From Amia ocellicauda (Eukaryota > Chordata > Actinopteri > Amiiformes > Amiidae), in the NCBI RefSeq assembly GCF_036373705.1, contig NC_089863.1, positions 28,790,227-28,854,226 of the forward strand: DNA of 64,000 nt, given 5' to 3'. This document shows, piece after piece, positions 36,701 to 48,300 of the stretch. A program made the translations under genes and the position numbers. Under the pieces are notes generated by a model. The model saw only the letters and a list, made by a program, of their open reading frames with translations. It made no database searches and was not told the origin of the DNA. The first letter of the stretch is position 1, and each line of letters opens with the position of its first letter.

Positions 36701-39700
36701 TCATTTTGTCTTCTCCCACCATCTCCTTTTCTCCCTGAATTCACTCCTTCCTCCCCTCCCTCCAGGCCAGCATGCTTGCGAAGAGCTTCAGTGATGTGGG
36801 GGAGCCCAAGGGGAGCACCGGAGGGTCGACCAGCGGCTCCCAGTTCCTGGAGCAGTTCAAGACAGCCCAGGCACTGGCCCAGCTGGCTGCACAGCACTCC
36901 CAGACGCCCCCGCCTAATGCTGGCCCCCCGCCCTCCTCCTCTTCCTGGGACACTGCGCCTTCTGCACTGGGGCAGTATGGTAAGTTTGGCCCTACGGGTT
37001 GGGGAGGTTAATCTTTGTCATTTGGGGTCACTGGAGTGTGATGCAGTAAAACATGTGCTGAACTAATTTCTCCTCTCTCCCTCGTGCGCTCCCTTCCAGA
37101 CATGAAAGCCCAGTCAGAGCCCACAGTCAACAGCCCGTTTGGCAAGCGCCAGCCCTACCAGCCCTCTTCCTCCATGATGGATGTGTTCCTGCAGCAGGAC
37201 AAGGTTGCCGGCGGTGGGGGTGCCCCCTCCTCGGCTGGCCAGGCCCCCGTGGCACCGCCCCCCTCCTCGCCGTTGCCCAAGGCCCTCCCACCACCCTCCT
37301 CGGCCAGCACCGCTCCCTCAGGACAGCAGATGTCACCTGGCTCTTCGGACAACCAGTCATCCAGCCCCCAGCCCCTGCAGCAGCACCGTCTGAAGCAGCA
37401 GAAGAAGAGGACCTCCATCACCACTAAGGTAGTCAATCAATTTCCTTTTTTTATTATAGCGCCCTTCGCGGCATTGCACAGAGTGCTTTACAGACTGGTA
37501 AACATAAAACAAACATGCATACATAAATTTGAATAAAAATAGACCTTTAAAATTTAAATACACCATTGGGCATAGAGGAGAGAAACAAAACTCCTATGGA
37601 TGGCATGTAGGAGAAAATAAATCTCTAGGGGTCCATGGCCTAGGCCTAATGGTTGCCTCCCCTCCAGGCAGTATAGTTGTTACAGCAGCAAGGAGATCAG
37701 AAAGTTCTTAATTGGTGCTGCTGGCTGTGGTCTTCCCTCTGGTGGGTGCCTCTCACCAGCCCTCAGGGGTGGGGGGGTTGCACCATCAACAGCCGTTGGG
37801 TGTCCATGGCTCATCAGACCTTGGGGTGTGGGTGCCACATGAGCCTTCCATAGTGTGGTGCCTCTGGGGTGGGTTGTGCCACATCAGACTTGCTTCATCG
37901 GACCCTCGGAGGACAATTGTGCTCAGATACTGGTCATGCAATGCAGGACTTTTCCAAAAACAGTTGTGCATTGCATGTCCATGGCACACTGGTGGCACTA
38001 TGTGTTTGGGGGAAAAAAAAAAAAGACTAAACCAATGAGTCTTCAGCCATGATTTAAAGGCTAAGACAGTGCCATGTAATGAGAGGAATTGTTTCAGTCT
38101 AGCTGGAGGAAGGAAGGTCTCAATACATTCTGAACATGCGATTCAATTATCATCACAGATGACACCCAGGTTTCATGCCATCTACTTAGGGGTGAAATTA
38201 AAATATTACTCAGTTTTTTCAGTGTATGATGAAATGGTAGATTTGTCCCCTAAAATTAGGACTTCCATTTTACCGCAATTAAGCATAAGAAAATTACTTG
38301 TTATCCATGTTTTAATCTCAGACACAGCAGATTAGTGTTCCTATGACAGGCCAACAAGGTTTTCTAAGCTGTGTATCTAGATTTGGTATCAATTGTGTCA
38401 AAAGCCACACCTTAAGTCTAGTAAAATAACTGGCGTGCCCTAAGTCGGATTACTGAAACACATACTTTTACCAGGGCCGTTTCTGTACTGTGGCCGGAGC
38501 AGAAGCCTGATTTTAAAAAAATGTCATAGAAGATGATCGGTTAAAGCTTGCAACTGGTTTGCAGACTATTTTCTCTAGAACCTTAGAAAGGAAGGGAAGG
38601 TTGGAAATAGGTCAGTAGTGAGTGAATAGGATCGGCACTGGTTTAATTACAGCTACTTTAAACTATTCGGGAACAAATCCTGAAAATAGAGGCATTGATA
38701 ATGTGTATTAGGTGAATGATTAATGGCAGAGATTGTTTTAGTAGTTTAGTCAGTATAGGGTCTAATGTGCAGGTTGTAGTTTTCATTTTATTAAGGAGAC
38801 TAATTCCTGATGTACTGCGTTAAACGAGTCCAAGGTAGGCAGGGACTGTGAAGGACTGCATGCATCGGCTATAGTATTTGTGTGTTTCCAGTTCTGTTTT
38901 CTAATGCCGTTAACTTTAAATTGAAATGATCCATGAAGTCAATGCAGGTGATATTGGGGGGATAACCTCTGAAGGCTTTACCTGCTGATTAGTAAGTGTC
39001 GATATTGTGTTAAAAAGAAAACGTGGGTTATTATGCTTCTATTACATTAGAGTAATAGGCAGACCTAGCAGAGGACGGGGCTGCTTGTATCTTATATTGT
39101 CATTCAATGCCATGTGGATACCTAATCTTTGATGCTCTCCTTTTACGTTCATATCTACGTCATTCTGTTTTAAGAGTTTTAAACCATGGTCTGTGTTTCG
39201 TTGGTTTAGTCTTGTCCTTAATGGAGATACTATTTCTAAAGCTGTACTTAGTGTATTGTAATTAATCTACAGATTGTTTTGATAAAGCTAGCATTAGGCA
39301 ACAGTACTATTCGTAAATGTACTAGTAGGATTTATGTAACGAGTTTCTATGTTCCTCTCCTGTGCGTCTGTTACTACTCCAAGCAACTCAAATGTATTGC
39401 TGGCTGCTGAGGACGAATCTAGGTTTCTTCAGGCCATCTACCCAATTTTCGGATTCATGTTTCTAAGAGTATCTACGTACTCCTCCGACACGTGCACTCG
39501 TTCCACCAACTCCTTATTAACTACGCATTTTGTGCATGTAAAATTATCATTATGGTTGGGGGATCTAACCATGCTGTACGACAAACCATAAATAGCATTA
39601 GAAGTACTCCCCTTTTGTGTGTTGCTGTTTTTTCTTAATTTCTCTGAGGTAGATCCACAGTAGAGTACTCCTGGTCAGGTCTGCTGTCTTGCCCAAAAGC

Positions 39701-42264
39701 TCACTCGCTCTAAAATACAAAACATCCCATTAAGAGAGACTTCTGCATCCCACATGCTTCAGTAAAGTCCTGATGAGTTTAAGAGTAATCAAGTCTTGTT
39801 GAAAGTACCTGACATTTCCTAATACAAATGTGTAACTTTGATTGGTCACAATTTGCTCTGGTAGTGTCCATCTGTCCCTTGTGTTCTCGCAATCTTCTAC
39901 AAGACCTACGTATGTATTTGTATTTTTGTGACCCTTATCAATTGCACTTTCCACCCCGGATGCAGATCCCCGCTCTGGCCGTGGAGATGCCGGGCACAGC
40001 TGACATCCCGGGGCTAAACCTGCAGTTTGGGGCGCTCCAGTTTGGGTCAGAACCTGTGCTGCCGGAGTACGAGTCGGTACCGGCAACCAGCGCACCGGCC
40101 AGCCAACCCCAGAATGCCCTGTACACCAGCGCAGCCAGGTGAGTACAGGCACGTGCACACCCCCCACTGCCAGCTCTGAGCCTGCTGTGGGAACAGGACT
40201 ATTGAGCCAGTGGTATGTTGGAAATCCTTATCCATCTTTCTCTTCACTGCCTTTCAGTGACTCTGCGCCAACAATCTCGTCCAACCCCAGCCAGGATTCT
40301 GGGTACCAGAGCAGCGCCCTCTCAGGTGGGGGGCCCTCTTACCCGGCACAGACGGTGGCGTCGAGCAGCTCCCAGCCCACCTTGTACGAGCAGCGCTCCA
40401 CGCAGACCCGCCGATTCCCCTCTTCGGTCTCTTCCTCCCCCCAGAAGGATCTCCAGCCCAGCAAGGTGAGACAGACGACTGGAGGTGACATTAGCTCAGT
40501 GGGAAAGGAGAAGGGGGCTTGTGTGGGTGGATGTAGCCATGGGTTCTGGGACATACAACACTTGCCAGAGTTTTTTTTTTTTTAATAGTCTTCGTCTGCA
40601 CTACAATACCCCTTCACTGCCCAGTCTTGGCTGTCTATATGGACGTTTGCTCCAGTTGCTTAATTGGTTAATGAGCTTCTTTTGCTTTCTTGCTCTCAAA
40701 TGCAAATGCTTTATTGACATGAGTGCTGCAATGTTGCCAAAGCTTTTATAGTAACAGTGCACAGAAACCTCCCTGGGAATGGAGGCTGCAACATGTTTTG
40801 AATTATTTCAATTACAATAGTAATTTGAAAATGGAGAGGGGGAGGAAAAGGGTACCAAAACTTCTACAACAGAAAAAACGAGCACCAATCAGTTTAGTGT
40901 GTGCACTCTCTCTCGCACTCTCGGAGCTGCAGTGCAGCGCTCTGTGCGGTTCAGAATTTATATTATTTCCTTCTATTTTTATGTCCCTCCCCTCACCCTT
41001 AAACTCTTATTGTGAATGTCAGTGGAGCAGCAGTGGTCTTGGTGACGATGCGATGGGCATCCATTGTGTGAGTACAGGAGAATTCACCCTGGCCCTCACC
41101 TTTCTAGACACTAAATCCATAGATCCTCTTTTTTTGTATCCCCCTGTGCCTGTTAAAGGAGGTGAGCTGTTCCTAATAACTGGTTTCAGATGTTCCCTGT
41201 GGCTTCTATACTGGCACTCTCATCTCGGGCCTCAGTCTTTGCATAGCTCATTTGGAAACATGGGCAGGGATGGTGCCGTGGGCGTCACTTCCTGCTGGTG
41301 CCTTTTCCCATAGTGACTAACGTGTGTACAGCTCGCTTTTGATAAATTGGTCTGTATCTGACACTAAAGCCCTGGGCCTGCAGATGTTCATAGTGCCCGT
41401 TATGGTCTGTTTGCAGAGGCCAGTTGCACACATCAACTTGCGCACATTTATTGGTTCCAAAAACGAATTAGTTTCCTAAGTCTCCTTTTCACAAGTCTTT
41501 GCTGTGTTTGTACACTAGGGGGCAGCATTTGCACACAGTTCAGCCCACTTTGACCTCCTGACTGCTCACCTGTAGTACCCTCTCCATGTGCCAGCTCATG
41601 CCAGCGTCCTTGTCAAGGCCTAGAGCTATGCAGTGACTGCCCCGCTTGATCAGGCCGCTCTCATGCCACCTGCAGACTGACATCCAGAGCCCCCAGGGTG
41701 GCCCACTGTCCAAGCTTGAAATTTCTCCATAAACCCTTTAACCTTTTGACTGGCACCTTCGTTGGTGCTACTTCACTGAGCAATGATATAAATCTCTTGA
41801 TTTCCCCATAGTAGAGTCTGACCCCCCCCACCCCCGGTCGTTCCTGCCACAGCAGAGTAGCCAGATGGAGGGTTCTCTCTCGGCTCCTCGTTCCCTCATT
41901 ATTTAGTTTTCTACAATCCCTGTCAATGGTCTGAGATTGAGCGTTGCATAGAGAAGGTTGTGCCATTCCGGTTGTATTCTCCCAGCATTGTTTTTGTAAA
42001 CCAAAACAATGAGGCCCTGGGGTGGGGGCCGAGGCCGAGAGGCACAGACATGACCGTAGTTTTCAATGTTCCTTAAAGTTCTGGTCTTGTTTTGCCGCTC
42101 TCTTCACAGAATGGTTTTGGATCCATACAGACGACGCAGTCAGTGGAAGGTGAGTCTCTACTCTCTTAATTGATGCTGTACATTGGCCAGTTTGGCAGTC
42201 TTTGGGGAGGGCACTGACACATCAGCTTTTTTAATATGATTAAAAGAAGTTTAGTCTTTTAAAT

Positions 42265-42319
<55 letters not shown>

Positions 42320-45300
42320 TGCAGCAGGCTCTGCAGTGAAGTCGATCTCCGACTCACCGGTGGTGACCAGCATCTCCTCCCTGACCGACAGCGTGTCGGG
42401 CTCCTCCTCCCTCCTCACCACGGCCAATCAGACGCCCCACAGCACGCTGAGTCATGGCGAGGACCTGCCCGCCAGCTCCGCCCCCCCACCCCATAGCAAG
42501 TGAGTGATGCAGAATGGGCGGGAAGGTCTAACAGTTGCAATCTGTTGCAATTCATTTAAATCAGCCTGTTACAGATCAGATCATTTCCTGGGATCGGCAC
42601 TGCTACCCCTGCTTCCTCGTGCTCTTGATGCAGGAGATGCTGCCTGAAAATAATTCCATAAACTGAATCTATTACTTGAGTTGAAGCTTCAAAGAGTTCC
42701 TCTGCCACACGTTGTGCTGACTGCGCAGTCACATGACACCTTGCATCTCCTGCATTGCCTTGTCTCCTGTTCTGCGTCAGTTAGTTTGCATAGCATATTG
42801 CTGTAGTTTCAACTTGTAAAATCTGCTGCCCTTATGTATTATATTGGTACTCCAGGTTTTTGTGTTTTAACCTTATGTTTCTGTTCCCCCTCCCCCCCAG
42901 CTCCCTGTCCTCTCAGCAGAGCACTCTCGCCCCCTCCTCTACAGGACGAGCTTCTAACTCCACTTTACTGGTGAGCTCCGGGGGGGCCAAGTGGCGAGCT
43001 TCTGGGGTGGTGGGTGACCTTACTCTTTTCCTGATGTACAGTCTGTGAATGTGACACGTGTGTGTATCGACACAGAGCTGCATACAATGTCCCCCTCCTA
43101 GAAATCACTTCTATATAGTTTCTCAAATTTGCTGTTTTGGCAAGACAAACCGGAGCATTGTTGCCAGAGCAGTTTTACACTGACAGTAAAACTGAATAAC
43201 AAGAATAAAATGATGCACACTTATAGTAAAATGTCTACATTTAAAAACCTACACATGTATACACAGTGGTAGTGATTTAAATCAGTGGTGAAAATAGTTT
43301 TAAAATCTGTTTCAAGACTAATCTTTCTCTCTCTCTCTTCACTCGCAGCACACGAGTGTGGATAGTGAAGCCAGCCTGCACTCCTCCTCCAGCTCGTTCC
43401 CTTCTTCCTCGGCCGGAGGTGGCGTGTGCGTTTCCAATGTGGTGTCGGCAGTTGCAGCTGCTCCACCTCCACCCCCAACGGTCAGCACCGTGTCCTCGGC
43501 TACACTGGGCCAAGTCAGCAGCCTGACCATGGGCTTGGCTGCCACCACATCTGCCCCGCCCTCGTCCAACTCCTCCTCCTCTGCCCGCAGCTCGGCCGCC
43601 TCTTCAGGTACCCCCAGTGCCAGCCAGAGTGCCTGCATTTCACCTTCTATTAAGAAATGCTCTAGTGTTGATGCGGTGTTGGCTTCTGGGCTCTGGTTGA
43701 GTTTGCTGATGTGACAGGCTCCTGCTCTGTAATTGTCTTGACCCTCTCTCCTCTCTTTCCCAGGCAAGGCCCCCCCGAACCTGCCCCCTGGGGTGCCCCC
43801 CCTGCTGCCCAACCCCTACATCATGGCCCCTGGCCTGCTGCACGCCTACCCAGTGAGTACTCTTGTCGACTACCTAAACGGTACAGAGTGCATATTTGTG
43901 TGTATTTGTGTGTGTGTGCATTTAATCTCTTACCCTTACAAAGACGTAGAAAGTTTATCCCACTCAAATTCTGTGCTAGTTGGGTTTGTGTGCATTGAAA
44001 CATTCAAAAAAAAATTCTCTCCCTTTCGCTCAGCCTCAGGTGTACGGGTACGATGACCTGCAGATGCTCCAGACTAGGATACCTCTGGTGAGTGTCACCC
44101 CCTCATAAAATGGAGCTTCATTAGTCCCAATCTTGCTGTCTAAAGGGATCCTGATTTTGGACTGATTTTATGCTCCCTTGTGTTACTAGTTACATTTCAC
44201 CACTTGTCTGGCCTGTTTACACTGTTTTCGCTTGATTTGCACTATGCCGTTCACTCGTGGTGTTTTGCACTGGTTTTGTACTGCTTAAAACCTTCAGCCC
44301 CCTTCAGTGCGTGGGCAGCTGCTCAAACTAGTTCTCTGCCTAGTCTGCTGGCCGAATGTCTCGTACTGAACCCCGCATACCCGTAGACCCTTTCCGGCAG
44401 GCCTGTAGCCTCAAAGGGGGGACAGTGTATGCCACAGCAACCGCAGAGCTGCCATCCAGATGCAACCTGACCCTGACTGTGGCCTGTTGAACTGCATTGC
44501 TCTCCCAATCGGTTTATCAATACATTTGATTGGTCCCCTGCTGTCCTGCACCTGTTGAATAGCCAAGTTGGTTTCGCTAGTCCAGTTAAAGTGCTTGATT
44601 TAAGAACTTGGCCTACAACATGAAATCAGTGCATTATAAAGCTGGACTTGTATAAATATGAAACTTCTTCTCCCTCCTCTTTCTCTGCAGGATTATTACA
44701 GCATCCCCTTTGCCACTCCTACCACAGCCCTCACTGGCAGAGATGGCAGCTTGACCAACAACCCCTACTCTGGTATGGATGCCCCGAACCCTGGGCCACC
44801 CATCTGTGTGCCTCTTTTCCTAAATTAGGCATTTGAAATGCTTTTACTATTCAAATGGTTTTCAGAGTATTAAAAATATGCATATATAGTGTGCAGTTCC
44901 ATGTGAGAGCGAGGTGCCACCATTAGAGTGGGCAGGGGGTGGGATGCTACAGTTAGTGACGTGCCAGCTAGGGTGACCAGATTTTCAAAAGTAGAGACTA
45001 GGACACATTGAGAATATAATTATTAATTGCATCACTTATAAATATGGTATTTGTTAGTGTTCATTCAGATATGTAGTTTCCTTTCTTTGAGCAACGCATT
45101 TGCAAAAATGTAACTTCTCCCTGTATCAAGATCCAGTTTTTAATATTGTCAATGTTAAGTATCCTATACATTTTCCATTATTTCTCTACAGAAGAATTAA
45201 ACTGAGTTCCAGTATTAAAAGAACCAGTTTGTGTTGTCCTGTGTACCCATGTGTGTTGGCATGTCAGTATGAAATATACAGACTTGTAGCCTATGTGTAG

Positions 45301-48300
45301 CTCTAACTGATAGTAACAAACTTGGCAGAACTTAATCCTATTTATATAGTATTATAAATACGCCAACAGCTGTGATCCGTAACATACGCTTGCTTCCAAT
45401 GGACCAGTCTGTTTTCAGTTTAAAGACTCAAGTTGAATACTTTTTCTTTAAATAGAAAATTGACCAAATGCAGTTGTGTGAGAAATCCCAGGCAGTTATA
45501 AAATGGGGGGGGGGGGGGGTTGGTGGTAGTGCTTTTTATTATTTTTATTTTTTTCCAAATTTTTGCCATTCATTTATGACATTCACTGTGTCTAAAGGGA
45601 TCCTGGTTACTTGGTGCATTTTAGTATTTTTCTGTTCTCATTTTGTACTAGTTCTTCACTCTTTGCATTAGGCCAATCTGTATTTACTGTGAAAACCCTC
45701 AGCCCCTGTGCAGAAACTCTGCATAATTGCCTGGGGGATGTCTTAATGAACTTGCATACCCGTAGACCCTTTCTGGCTGGCTTGTAGCCTCAAAGGGGGG
45801 ACAGTGTATGCCACAGAAATCGCAGAGCTGCCATCCAGATGCAACCTGACCCTGACTGTGGCCTGTTGAACTGCATTGCTCTCCCAATTGATCAGTCCAC
45901 TGTCCTTTTTAAAATTTAAATTATAACCTTGTCCTGGCAATGTCCATGGATCAGGTAGTGGTTCTAGTAATCAAATTTTTTAAGGTGGTGATTTTTCAGC
46001 AGTCTGTAAATTTTGGGTGTCTGTGGGCACAACTGTGACGCATGCGCACTTGGTGCCTTTGGTTTGTCATCCAGAAAAACGTCTATAGTAACATAACCGT
46101 ATTACATATAGTAACTTGTAATTAGGGTTTACCAATAAGTTTGGTGCTTCACGCAAAATCACACATTTTATATTTTAAGATTTTTAAGTGAGTCTTAAAG
46201 CTAAAGGACATTTAAAACTATTTGAGAATCGTTTGGCCCACAGATTATTTAATTAAAACCTTAGTCTATCCTGATTTAAACCTAGTGAGAGTGGGCTGGT
46301 GGTTTGTGCTAGAGGTACAGCATGATTTCAAATGTCACAAAACCCTTGGGTTAATGACAAGCGCATAGCTTTTTTTTATATTTAATTTAGACAAAGGATT
46401 TTTCTTTTAAAATACACCTGCACTTCATCTCCCAGAATTAAACTACTCTCAGAAGTCACCTAATTCTAATATCCCTTCGAATATCCCTTTTTTTATATAT
46501 ATATATATATTATATTCAACGCCATAACTCTTCCTGTCCCTCTTGATTTCTCACAATAATGCAATTCTCCCTCCAGCAGGAGACCTGTCCAAGTTCGGGC
46601 GAGGAGACGCATCCTCCCCGGCACCGGCTACCACGCTCGCCCAGCCGCAGCAGAGCCAAACCCAGAGCCACCACGGCACCCAGCAGCCCTTCCTCAACCC
46701 CGCCCTGCCGCCCGGCTATAGCTACACCAGCCTGCCGTACTACACCGGTGTTCCCGGCCTCCCCAACACCTTCCAGTATGGACCTGCCATGTTTCCGGTG
46801 AGTGCGAGGCGGGGTGGGGAGTACGGAGAGGGCAACGTCTCTTGTGGTCTTGTTCTGTGCTTTGGGGTACTGGTCGGCGTTACTGACCGCAGTGTCCACC
46901 CCCCCCCCCAGGTGGCTCCTACCTCGTCGAAGCAGCATGGTGTGAACGTCAGTGTCAACGCCTCGGCCACGCCCTTCCAGCAGGCCAGTGGCTACGGCTC
47001 CCATGGCTACAGCACAGGTGAGAGAACCATGCAACATTCACACGCGCACTACACTCAGCACTAAACGCATGCTACACATTCAACACACGCTGACCACCTA
47101 ATTGACCACAATCCTGTCTTAGACACAGAGGCTCCCCCAGGTACAGTGCTGGTGAGAGCCAGTGCCCGCCCCAGTTAAACCCATCAAAGTGGCTGGCATT
47201 CTCCAGTGTCACAGTTCGCTCCCCAATGTTTTCAACCACTATATTAAATTTTGCTGTTGCCCCTTTTTTTTTTTCCTCAACCTTCAGTTAATGCCCTCCC
47301 TTCCCCCTCCCTGATTTGATGCCCTAAGCTTGACCACAGGGGCATGGCACAAACCCACCCAATCCCCCCCCCCTCAGAGCGACAAACTAGGCAGTTGTGT
47401 TCAGTTGGGAGGGGCGCTTGTAAGGGAGGCGGCTGTGGCAGGAGTGGGTGGGTGGGGCAGCACAGCAGACCTGGCCGACGAGAGAGGAATGCATAGTCCA
47501 GTACTCCACCCCCCCGAGCTGATCAATCCCTGCAGTCATTGTTTTTGCTTTTCTTATGGCAACTGCATCACCCCTCAGTTAGTTTTTTCTCTGTCCCCAA
47601 CCACAGATTCTTCCTCTCCTTTGCTTTGCGCTGCCTGCTACTCCTCTCCTGCTGATGCATATATCCACATGTTTCAGATCTCTTCACTGTGTGCTGTGGG
47701 ATTTTCTTGGGTGACACTATCCCTCCCCTCTGACACATTTCACTGTGCCTGCCTCGCCTTCTCCCTGCTGCTGCACTCCCCTGCCCCCACCCTGCTCCTG
47801 TCTAACGCTCAGGGCTGTGGCTGTGTCTGATTGCAGGCTATGAGGATTTGGGCCAGGCCTCGAACCCTGGGGATTTCTGTAAGGGTGGATATAGTACTGC
47901 TGCTGTCGCTGCCGCTGCTGCTGCTGCTGCCGCCGCTGCCGCTGCCGCCGCTTCTGCACAAAACAAGCCCACCAGTTCTGTCGCTGGGCCAGGAGTCGGT
48001 AAGTCGTGCGCACCCACCACCCCACCCCACCCCCAAGGGATCTGTCTGCTCCTTCCCCACCCACCACTGCTCCCTGCTGCTGCCGCTGTGTGCTCTGTCC
48101 CTGGTCTTTTGCTTGTATTTTTTGTGTGGGGACAGGGGTTCTCCCCTCTCCCTGGCTCCCTCCTGCTACTTGTTCTTTCTCTCTCATTCTTGCAGTCCCA
48201 CTGTATTTTGGTCTCTCCCCCACTGTCTGTCACCCTTTTCCTTGTGCTTGTGTGCTTCCGGTTTCCCAGGCACTGTTATTGACTAGTTTCAATCCTCTCC

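Noticed and set aside
40723..41313. 196-codon plus ORF in UBAP2L intron 14
   Set aside because: No recognisable domain, no splice signals placing it in a transcript, and ordinary intron composition.
47717..48223. Gln/Arg-rich minus ORF of 168 codons opposite the cassette exon
   Set aside because: It is the antisense of the GCT/GCC alanine run and flanking CT-rich intron; the sense exon has proper splice sites.
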